A DNA stretch of 11,663 nt, from contig JASLCO010000287.1 of NCBI GenBank assembly GCA_030146505.1, forward strand, positions 1-11,663. The letters are read 5' to 3'. Every line of letters begins with the position of its first letter. Within the stretch, counting starts at the first letter, position 1. The position numbers and the translations under genes were made by a program. Under the pieces are notes generated by a model. It was given only the letters and a program-made list of their open reading frames with translations. It had not been told where the DNA came from and ran no database searches. Positions 6,114-11,663 of the stretch are shown here, in pieces. The stretch comes from Moraxellaceae bacterium (GTDB lineage Bacteria > Pseudomonadota > Gammaproteobacteria > Pseudomonadales > Moraxellaceae).

Positions 6114-6869
6114 TCAGAAAACCTCTTTGTAGGGACGCAAATCCAGTTCATGGGTCCAGGCGGAACGATGCTGGCAATGCAACTGCCAGTACGCCTCGGC
6201 AATGGCATCGGGATGCAGCGAGCCGTCATCACCCTTGGAAAACAGCAGGGCCTTGCCGAGGCCGTAACCGAAGCCACTGGCACGGTCGCCATCGACCAGG
6301 CCATCCACCACCACATGCGCAACATGAATGCCCTTGGGCCCGAACTCGCGCGCCATGGCCTGAGCGTGGATGCGCAGGCCGGCCTTGGCGGCGGCAAAGG
6401 CCGCGAACCGGGGCCGGCCACGCAGCGAGGCGCTGGCGCCGGTGAACAGCAGGGTGCCGCGCTTCTGCGGCAGCATGCGGTATATGGCTTCCTGGCCCAC
6501 GAGAAAGCCGCCCAGGCAACACACCCGCCACATCTGTTCGACGAAGGCGGGGGTCGTGGCAGAAAAACGGGTGGGCAGGTTGCGCTCGGCGGCGTTGAAC
6601 ACCACGAGGTCCGGCACATGCCCAGCTTCGGCAATGCGCTCGAACAGCGCCTGCACATCATCCGGGCGGGAGACATCGACCGCCACGGCGGTGGCCTCGC
6701 CGCCCGCCTCGCGGATGGCGGCCACCAAAGGCTCCAGCTTATCCATGCTGCGCCCGGCGGCGTAGACCGGCAGGCCCGCCGCCGCGAAGCGCGCACACAA
6801 GGCGCCACCGATGCCCTGCCGGCCACCGGCACCCACGACGACGGCACAGCGAATGACCTCGACCGTCAT
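6114..6869 (-). CDS. Short-chain dehydrogenase/reductase-family protein with Phe in place of the catalytic Tyr
   Basis: The 251-residue protein has an SDR Rossmann fold. The nucleotide-binding loop is G-A-G-G-R-Q-G-I-G (13-21), the N-A-A variant of the N-A-G motif is at 92-94, and the serine segment T-G-A-S-A-S-L-R-G is at 143-151. In the active-site position F-A-A-A-K (158-162), Phe (codon TTT) replaces the Tyr of the usual Y-x3-K, while the Lys is kept. Standard SDR catalysis needs that Tyr, so the reaction is uncertain. As far as I recall, a distinct SDR subfamily shares this feature, so it need not be decay. The frame is open far upstream, but that part overlaps the preceding gene; the ATG at 6869 overlaps the previous stop in an ATGA, indicating coupled translation. 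It lies eight bases before the GST-like gene. Confidence 0.85.
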   Translation of the reverse strand: MTVEVIRCAVVVGAGGRQGIGGALCARFAAAGLPVYAAGRSMDKLEPLVAAIREAGGEATAVAVDVSRPDDVQALFERIAEAGHVPDLVVFNAAERNLPTRFSATTPAFVEQMWRVCCLGGFLVGQEAIYRMLPQKRGTLLFTGASASLRGRPRFAAFAAAKAGLRIHAQAMAREFGPKGIHVAHVVVDGLVDGDRASGFGYGLGKALLFSKGDDGSLHPDAIAEAYWQLHCQHRSAWTHELDLRPYKEVF

Positions 6870-7786
6870 GCGAAGGCACTCCCGCCCGGTGACACGACGG
6901 CGGGCGAGGACGCGATATAGGCCAGCGCCTGCTCGGTCGACGCTTCGTGCAGGGGCTCGTAGCCCGGCCGCAGGAAACGCAGGGCGTGGCGCACAAACCA
7001 GCCGGCGTCCGGCATGTTGCCGCGCGCGGCCGTACGCTGCCAGGCACGCCAGAAACCCGAGCTCAGCAGGCTGGCATCGCGCTTGTCGAAACTGCTGTCC
7101 TGGCGCATCAGTGCCGTCGTGCCGGCGCCGATGCGCAGCACCAGGGTCGGCAGCACGATGCCCATGAGCAGGGTACGCAGAGGCCAGCGTCCACCCAGAT
7201 GCCGGTAGAGATCGTAGGCCACCGTACGGTGCTCGATTTCCTCGGCGCCGTGCCAGCGGAAAAGATCGGCCACTACCGGGTCGGCCCCGCTGCTTTCCCA
7301 GTCGGCCTCCAGCACGTAGACACCGAGGGCAGCGGTGAAATGCTCGACAGCAGCGACGACGCCGACACGGAACACCAGCCACTGCTTTTGCAGGAAACGG
7401 GGCAGCTTGCGGCCGAAGGGCTCGGCGGAAAGGATTTCATCGAAAAGCACGGCGTTGTGGCGCTCGAAATCGCCGCCCTTGATGCCGATGCGCTTGAGAT
7501 AACCCTCGATGGACTCGTGGTGGGCGCGGCTGTGCACGGCTTCCTGCCGGATGAAGGCCTGCACGTCGGCGCGCAGCTTGTCGTCCTGCACCAAAGGCAG
7601 CGCCTCGCGGAAAACACGGCAGAAGAATTTCTCGCCCTGGGTGAGCAGGTAGCTGAATTCGTTGACGGCGTGGCTGGCAAAGGGATCGTCCTTCAACCAG
7701 TGCAGCGGCGCAGTTTCCCAGTCGAAGTGCACGGCGCGCGGAATGATGTCGTAGTCAGCGGATGAGGCGGTGCGGTTTGCGGCCAT
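6866..7786 (-). CDS. Predicted metal-dependent hydrolase (COG3687-like, ferritin-like metal site)
   Basis: This 306-residue protein resembles the family annotated as predicted metal-dependent hydrolases (PF10118 type). Likely metal ligands are spread over helices: E52 in Q-G-E-K-F-F, E82 and H85 in R-Q-E-A-V-H-S-R-A-H-H, E148 in A-V-E-H-F, and E183 and H186 in G-A-E-E-I-E-H. The two E-x-x-H pairs plus single Glu residues look like a diiron or dimanganese site of the ferritin-like kind. A hydrophobic stretch at about 205-220 may touch a membrane or a lipid substrate. The reaction is not established for the family. The start at 7786 has AGGAG nine bases upstream, inside the end of the hydrolase gene, and three bases separate the two genes. 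Its stop overlaps the SDR start. Confidence 0.82.
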   Translation of the reverse strand: MAANRTASSADYDIIPRAVHFDWETAPLHWLKDDPFASHAVNEFSYLLTQGEKFFCRVFREALPLVQDDKLRADVQAFIRQEAVHSRAHHESIEGYLKRIGIKGGDFERHNAVLFDEILSAEPFGRKLPRFLQKQWLVFRVGVVAAVEHFTAALGVYVLEADWESSGADPVVADLFRWHGAEEIEHRTVAYDLYRHLGGRWPLRTLLMGIVLPTLVLRIGAGTTALMRQDSSFDKRDASLLSSGFWRAWQRTAARGNMPDAGWFVRHALRFLRPGYEPLHEASTEQALAYIASSPAVVSPGGSAFA

Positions 7787-7789
7787 GGC

Positions 7790-8677
7790 TCAGTTCTCCT
7801 CGATGGACTGCACGAATTGGTCAACGGCCCCGGCAAACGCCAGGGGATGGGACAGCGGGGCCCAATGCCCGGCGTCGATCTCGGTACGGGACAGGCGGCT
7901 GGCCCAGTCGCCCACGGCCTCGAACAAATGCGCGGGCACGAAACGGTCACGGCGCATCACCAGCAACTGCACCGGCACGTCAGTGTGTTGCGGCTGCGGA
8001 TTCAGGAGGCGGGACAGCAGGTTGGCGCGATACAGGCCCAGACCCTGCGTACCGTCGCTGGTCTGCGTCGGGCTGGCCGCCGTGCGTATGCCTTCCAGGG
8101 TGGCGAGAAGACGCGACCACTGGCGGCCCAGGAACAGCCGCCAGGTGAGTTCGGGCAGGAGTGGCACCTGGAAGGCCATCATGTAGGAGGAACCCAGCAA
8201 CTGCCCGGCAAAGGCGGCCAGGTTGCGCGGCGTCGGCTGGCGCAGGCGGCGGTGGAACCAGAGGCCGGCATGGTCCAGCGACGGTGCCGCCGTGCTGTAG
8301 GAAGCGATACGGCCACGCAGGCGCTCGGACACCAAGGCTTCCCAGCCCTGCAGGGCGCCCCAGTCATGGCCCACCAGATGCACGGGGGCTGCGGGACTGA
8401 CCGCCTCCACCACGGCCGCCAGATCATCAACCAGATGCGGCAGGGCATAGGCCGCCGTGTCGCGTGGCGCGGAGGAACGGCCGGCGCCGCGCACGTCATA
8501 GGCCACCACCACGTAATGTGTGGTCAGTGCCTCGGCAACGGCCGACCAGACTTCGGCGGAATCCGGATAGCCATGCACCAGCACCACGACGGGCTTGCGC
8601 TTTTTCGTCCCCTGCCGGCCCCAGGTGTAGACCGCCAGCTCAACTTCACCGGATTGCACATACTGCGCGGGTGTCAT
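7790..8677 (-). CDS. Alpha/beta hydrolase, epoxide hydrolase or haloalkane dehalogenase-like
   Basis: The 295-residue protein has the alpha/beta hydrolase fold. The oxyanion segment H-G-Y-P-D-S is at 35-40. The nucleophile elbow V-G-H-D-W-G (102-107) places Asp105 as nucleophile, as in soluble epoxide hydrolases and haloalkane dehalogenases rather than serine esterases. D-V-R-G-A-G-R-S (61-68) is a normal family segment. The probable acid is D244 in R-R-D-R-F-V-P, and the catalytic base is H271 in D-A-G-H-W. The lid region lies at about 135-230. The exact substrate is open. I chose the ATG at 8677, seven bases after GGGAG; GTG at 8680 is directly adjacent and in frame. It is the first gene of the operon, reading away from the HxlR-type regulator under a strong-looking promoter. 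Confidence 0.88.
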   Translation of the reverse strand: MTPAQYVQSGEVELAVYTWGRQGTKKRKPVVVLVHGYPDSAEVWSAVAEALTTHYVVVAYDVRGAGRSSAPRDTAAYALPHLVDDLAAVVEAVSPAAPVHLVGHDWGALQGWEALVSERLRGRIASYSTAAPSLDHAGLWFHRRLRQPTPRNLAAFAGQLLGSSYMMAFQVPLLPELTWRLFLGRQWSRLLATLEGIRTAASPTQTSDGTQGLGLYRANLLSRLLNPQPQHTDVPVQLLVMRRDRFVPAHLFEAVGDWASRLSRTEIDAGHWAPLSHPLAFAGAVDQFVQSIEEN

Positions 8678-8738
8678 CACTCATCTCCCTGTGGGCGGCC
8701 ACGGCAACCCATCTGAACAGCGTTAACTTGCCGGCCGG

Positions 8739-8767
8739 AATGTAAGTTCCAAAACAGAACTCGTCAA
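8739..8767 (-). promoter_or_regulatory. Sigma-70-type promoter of the hydrolase operon
   Basis: On the minus strand TTGACG (8767-8762) and TACATT (8744-8739) are separated by exactly 17 bases. Both boxes fit the consensus well and spacing is ideal. Transcription would begin near 8732 and give a leader of about 55 bases before the ATG at 8677. Confidence 0.65.
8745..8761. promoter_or_regulatory. Putative operator AGTTC-N7-GAACT
   Basis: AGTTC (8745-8749) and GAACT (8757-8761) are a perfect inverted repeat with seven bases between. It exactly fills the spacer between the -35 and -10 boxes of the leftward promoter and touches the -35 box of the rightward one. A dimeric winged-helix regulator such as the adjacent HxlR-type protein bound here would block the operon promoter and could also affect its own gene. 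The assignment to that protein is inference. Confidence 0.5.
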
Positions 8768-8789
8768 TCGTCAGAAGAGGCCATAGAAT
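8761..8789 (+). promoter_or_regulatory. Candidate promoter of the HxlR-type regulator
   Basis: TCGTCA (8761-8766) and TAGAAT (8784-8789) are separated by 17 bases. The -10 box matches five of six consensus positions and the -35 box four of six. The -10 box covers the upstream ATG at 8788, so transcription would start near 8796. That favours translation from the ATG at 8815. Confidence 0.4.
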
Positions 8790-8814
8790 GGCCCGCAGAT
8801 CACCGGAGACCGTC

Positions 8815-9309
8815 ATGAAATGGGAAAATGTGGGTGAACTGCCCTGCTCGGTGGCCCGCACGCTGTCCGTGGTCGGCGAACGCTGGACGCTGCTCATCGT
8901 GCGCAATGCCTTCCTCGGCCTGCGCCGCTTCGACGACTTCCAGGCCAACCTGGGCCTCACCCGGCATGTGCTGGCCGACCGCCTGGGCCGGCTGGTGGAG
9001 GAAGGGGTGCTGCGCAAGGAGGCCTATCAGGACAACCCGCCCCGGCATGAGTACCGGCTGACGGAGAAGGGGCGGGAGCTTTATCCCGTGCTGCTGGCGC
9101 TAACCGCCTGGGGGGACAAATGGATGGACCGGGGCCGGGGCGCTCCCCTGCTCTACCAGCACAAGGATTGCGGCAAGGTGTTCACGCCGGTCATGAGCTG
9201 CTCCGAGTGCGGCGAGCCGGTGACGCCCCAAAAGGTCCTGCCCATGCCGGGCCCGGGCATCCTGGCAGCAGTTGAAGCAACGACCGACAAGAAACAAAAA
9301 TCCGGCTAA
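8815..9309 (+). CDS. HxlR-family winged-helix transcriptional regulator
   Basis: This 164-residue DNA-binding protein has the HxlR pattern: C11-S-V-A-R-T-L-S-V-V-G-E-R-W-T-L-L-I-V-R (11-30), R-R-F-D-D-F-Q (37-43), L-A-D-R-L (53-57) and the wing P-R-H-E-Y-R-L-T-E-K-G (76-86), then a dimerisation helix with A-L-T-A-W-G-D. C11 sits where several family members carry a thiol sensor, so redox or electrophile sensing is possible (inference). The tail adds a probable zinc-binding knuckle with H116, C119, C129 and C132. The ATG at 8815 has GGAG six bases upstream and gives the usual M-K-W start; an in-frame ATG at 8788 would add nine residues but lies within a candidate -10 box. It is the only plus-strand gene, divergent from the hydrolase operon it probably controls, and its stop lies 14 bases from the convergent relA stop. 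Confidence 0.9.
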   Translation: MKWENVGELPCSVARTLSVVGERWTLLIVRNAFLGLRRFDDFQANLGLTRHVLADRLGRLVEEGVLRKEAYQDNPPRHEYRLTEKGRELYPVLLALTAWGDKWMDRGRGAPLLYQHKDCGKVFTPVMSCSECGEPVTPQKVLPMPGPGILAAVEATTDKKQKSG

Positions 9310-9320
9310 GCCCTTCGCCG
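9296..9320 (-). terminator. Weak candidate terminator after relA
   Basis: On the minus strand CGGC (9320-9317) and GCCG (9306-9303) can pair around a ten-base loop and are followed by five T (9300-9296) and further T-rich sequence. It begins four bases after the relA stop and extends into the 3' end of the regulator gene on the other strand. The stem is short, so efficiency is doubtful. Confidence 0.3.
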
Positions 9321-9323
9321 CTC

Positions 9324-11591
9324 TCAGCGCGCCGCGCGGCGCGCGCCTATGACATTGGGCTGTTGCTCGATCTTGGCCAGCAGGCGGCCCAGGACATTCA
9401 GGCTGCCGACCTCCACGGTGATCAGCATGGTGGCGGTGCCGTCGCTCTTGTCGGAACGCGTCTGCACGCCGGTGACATTCACATGTTCATTGGCCAGGAC
9501 ATTGGTGATGTCGCGCAAGAGGCCGGTGCGGTCCCAGGCACGCACATGGATGTCCACGGGGTAGACCGTGGATTCCGACTGGTTCCACTGCACGCTGATG
9601 ACGCGATCCGGCTCTTCCGCTTCTAGGCGCAAGAACTCCGGGCAGCCGCGGCTGTGCACGGAAACGCCGCGGCCGTGGGTGACGTAGCCCACGATGGGCT
9701 CGCCGGGAATGGGCTTGCAGCAACCGGCAAAATGCGTGAGCAGATTGCCCACGCCTTCGATGATGACCGGCGAATTGCCCATGCGCTGGCGTGGCCTGGC
9801 CATCACTTCCTGCGGCAGCAATTCCTGCTGCGGGCTCGACGCTTCCACCCGTACGCCCAGCAGGTTGATGACCTGGGCCGCACGGATATCGCCAGCACCA
9901 AGACCCGCCAGTACATCCTCACCGGTACGCACATTGAGGCGGGTGGCGATATTGTCGAGTTCACTGCGCTGCAGCGGCAGTGCCAGCCGCTCGAATTCAC
10001 GCTCCAGAAGCCCGCGGCCTTCGGCAATATTCTTGTCGCGGTCCTGCAGTTTGAACCAGTGCCGCACCTTGGCCTGCGCACGCGAAGTATTGAGATAGCC
10101 CAGCGAAGACGACAGCCAGTCACGGCTGGGGCCGCCGCCCTTGGTGGTCATGATTTCCACCTGTTCGCCGGTCTGCAAACGGTAATTCAGCGGCACGATA
10201 CGGCCATTCACCTTGGCGCCACGGCAGGCATTCCCGATTTCCGTGTGCACGTGGTAGGCAAAATCCAGTGGCGTGGCACCGGACTGCATGTCGATGACAT
10301 GACCGTCACGCGTGAATACATATATGCGTTCGTCATGGATGGCATGATTGAGCTGCTCGGCAAAATCATCGAGCTGCGAATCACCCATGTCCTCATGCCA
10401 CTCCAGCACCTGGCGCAGCCAGGCAATCTTGCCTTCATAGCCCGCGTCCTTGCCGGCTCCCTTGGCGGCCTGCGCTCCTTCCTTGTAGACCCAGTGCGCG
10501 CACACGCCGAGCTCGGCTTCCTCATGCATGGAGAAGGTACGGATCTGCACTTCCAGCGGCTTGCCGGCCGGACCGATCACGGCAGTGTGCAGCGAGCGGT
10601 AACCGTTTTCCTTGGGGGTCGCGATGTAGTCATCGAACTCGCGCGGAATATGCTTCCACAGCGAATGCACGACACCGAGCGCGGCGTAACAGTCGCGCAC
10701 TTCCGGCACCAGGATGCGCACGGCGCGCACATCGTAGACTTCATTGAAGGAAATCTTCTTGCGCTGCATTTTGCGCCAGATGGAATAGATATGCTTGGCG
10801 CGCCCGGTGACATCGGCCTCCATGCCCATCTTGCCCAGCATGTCCTTCACAGTCCGGATGACGTTCTGTATGTATTCATCGCGCTGCAGGCGTTTTTCAT
10901 CCAGCAGCTCGGCAATGTTCTTGTAGGCCTCGGGCTCCAGGTAGCGGAAGGACAGGTCTTCCAGCTCCCATTTGATGTGGCCTATGCCGAGGCGATGCGC
11001 CAGCGGCGCGTAGATATCGAAGATTTCGCGGGCCACGCGCTGGCGGCGCTCGGGGCTGGCGTCCTTGATTTCGCGGATGGCATAGGTGCGCTCGGCCAGC
11101 TTGATGAGAGCCACGCGCACATCGTCGATCATGGCCACCAGCATGCGGCGCACATTGTCCAGCTGCTGCTGGTTCTGGCCGAACTGGATCTTGCGCGCGG
11201 GATTGATGACCTGGCTGATGGCCGCCATGCGCAGCACGCCCTCGATGAGGTGGGCGATATCCGGGCCGAACTCCTTTTCTATGAGCGCTTGCGTGGTCTT
11301 GCCTTCGCGCACGCCGCGGTACAGCACCGCTGCCGTCAGCGATTCCTGGTCCAGTTTGAGGTCGGCCAGGATGTCGGCCATGGCAAGGCCGGTCAGGAAA
11401 CTGGAAGAGCGGGCCGACCAGGTGTTTTCCTGGGCGGAATTTTCACGGTCTATGGTCTCGGCAAACTCGCAGGCACGCTTGAGCGCCGCCACATCGTGCA
11501 ATGCCACGCGCGCCTCGATACGGGCCAGCCAGGCATCCAGATCAACGGAGCCATCGGCCTTGAGGGGGTAATCTTCGCGAACCTTGACCAT
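9324..11591 (-). CDS. relA: GTP pyrophosphokinase RelA ((p)ppGpp synthetase I)
   Basis: RelA makes (p)ppGpp from ATP and GTP or GDP on ribosomes stalled by uncharged tRNA, setting off the stringent response. At 755 residues it matches the family (744 in E. coli). The N-terminal hydrolase-like domain is degenerate: A-A-V-L-Y-R-G-V-R-E-G (87-97) stands where active hydrolases have H-D-x-x-E-D, so no (p)ppGpp hydrolysis is expected. The synthetase domain has G-R-A-K-H-I-Y-S-I-W-R-K-M (263-275) and E-F-D-D-Y-I-A-T-P-K-E-N-G-Y (318-331). The E-F-D-D form marks RelA, while SpoT-type enzymes have R-x-K-D. TGS (about 422-482), the Cys-containing domain with C-C at 624-625, and a C-terminal ACT domain (about 678-750) follow. 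The ATG at 11591 has GGA six bases upstream and an in-frame TAA two codons before it. A heptamer tract begins nine bases upstream. Confidence 0.96.
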   Translation of the reverse strand: MVKVREDYPLKADGSVDLDAWLARIEARVALHDVAALKRACEFAETIDRENSAQENTWSARSSSFLTGLAMADILADLKLDQESLTAAVLYRGVREGKTTQALIEKEFGPDIAHLIEGVLRMAAISQVINPARKIQFGQNQQQLDNVRRMLVAMIDDVRVALIKLAERTYAIREIKDASPERRQRVAREIFDIYAPLAHRLGIGHIKWELEDLSFRYLEPEAYKNIAELLDEKRLQRDEYIQNVIRTVKDMLGKMGMEADVTGRAKHIYSIWRKMQRKKISFNEVYDVRAVRILVPEVRDCYAALGVVHSLWKHIPREFDDYIATPKENGYRSLHTAVIGPAGKPLEVQIRTFSMHEEAELGVCAHWVYKEGAQAAKGAGKDAGYEGKIAWLRQVLEWHEDMGDSQLDDFAEQLNHAIHDERIYVFTRDGHVIDMQSGATPLDFAYHVHTEIGNACRGAKVNGRIVPLNYRLQTGEQVEIMTTKGGGPSRDWLSSSLGYLNTSRAQAKVRHWFKLQDRDKNIAEGRGLLEREFERLALPLQRSELDNIATRLNVRTGEDVLAGLGAGDIRAAQVINLLGVRVEASSPQQELLPQEVMARPRQRMGNSPVIIEGVGNLLTHFAGCCKPIPGEPIVGYVTHGRGVSVHSRGCPEFLRLEAEEPDRVISVQWNQSESTVYPVDIHVRAWDRTGLLRDITNVLANEHVNVTGVQTRSDKSDGTATMLITVEVGSLNVLGRLLAKIEQQPNVIGARRAAR
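9327..9344. repeat. Perfect 18-bp all-GC palindrome in the last codons of relA
   Basis: GCGCGCCGC and GCGGCGCGC abut without a spacer, starting directly before the relA stop codon and coding for its Arg/Ala-rich tail. It lies between the convergent ends of relA and the regulator gene. As no T run is adjacent, it is not a standard terminator; it may slow polymerases from both sides. Confidence 0.6.
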
Positions 11592-11600
11592 TTTTTATCC

Positions 11601-11663
11601 GTGAATCGTGAATCGTGAATCGTGAATCGTGAATCGTGAATCGTGAATCGTGAATCGTGAATC
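11601..11663. repeat. Heptanucleotide tandem repeat, at least nine copies, directly upstream of relA
   Basis: The unit GTGAATC (GATTCAC in the sense of relA) is repeated nine times without error and runs to the window edge, so the true number may be larger. It begins nine bases from the relA start codon, just before GGATAAAAA. The unit is not a multiple of three and contains no stop in any frame, so changes in copy number would shift spacing or the frame of any upstream translation. Confidence 0.95.

Noticed and set aside
6870..7382. N-terminal extension of the SDR gene by about 170 codons
   Set aside because: The extension overlaps the metal-dependent hydrolase gene in another frame and looks like nothing known. 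The SDR fold starts right after the ATG that overlaps the previous stop.
9654..11618. Very long open frame on the plus strand opposite relA (over 650 codons)
   Set aside because: It is a shadow of relA caused by GC-rich codon use. The relA frame has all family motifs, while the opposite frame has no recognisable domain.
11601..11663. Tandem heptamers as a CRISPR array
   Set aside because: The units are seven bases long and contiguous, with no unique spacers and no cas genes.

Overview
The window looks like a chromosomal segment of a GC-rich Gram-negative proteobacterium. Evidence for this is an outer-membrane porin of the Porin_4 type with a Sec signal peptide, a RelA-type stringent factor, a two-domain MazG, and REP-like palindromes between genes. 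relA and mazG are neighbours in many gammaproteobacteria (established knowledge), so a gammaproteobacterium is my best guess, with a betaproteobacterium possible. Every gene except the HxlR-type regulator is on the minus strand, so transcription runs mostly from right to left.

Layout from left to right. (1) Positions 1-603 hold the 5' part of a porin gene cut by the window edge, followed by a 303-base leader and promoter region. (2) Positions 907-4295 hold molybdenum cofactor genes: moaA (GTP to cyclic pyranopterin chemistry), moaB/mogA-like (molybdopterin adenylylation) and moeA (molybdate insertion). moaB and moeA overlap. Between moaA and moaB lies a small GIY-YIG nuclease gene with, on each side, a pair of inverted palindromes of one family. 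(3) mazG (4433-5263) is separated from moaA by a different REP-like doublet, and is preceded by an 18-bp near-perfect inverted repeat. (4) Positions 5416-8677 form a tight four-gene operon, in transcription order alpha/beta hydrolase, ferritin-like predicted metal-dependent hydrolase, SDR-family protein and glutathione S-transferase-like protein. It is divergent from an HxlR-type regulator (8815-9309) across a compact promoter/operator region. (5) relA (9324-11591) converges on the regulator and is preceded by at least nine perfect copies of a heptanucleotide running to the window edge.

How the parts may work together. The Moco genes act in successive steps of one pathway; moaC, moaD, moaE and moeB are not in this window. 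The hydrolase/ferritin-like/SDR/GST operon looks like a regulated catabolic or detoxification unit of unknown substrate, probably controlled by its divergent HxlR regulator through AGTTC-N7-GAACT, which exactly fills the 17-bp spacer of a good sigma-70 promoter. The unit sits between relA and mazG and may be an insertion into an older relA-mazG arrangement.

The least explained items are the GIY-YIG gene bracketed by REPIN-like doublets, whose four palindromes all carry GNRA-type tetraloops in one orientation, and the heptamer tract beside the relA start codon, which could vary in copy number. I saw no tRNA, rRNA, CRISPR array or insertion-sequence transposase.
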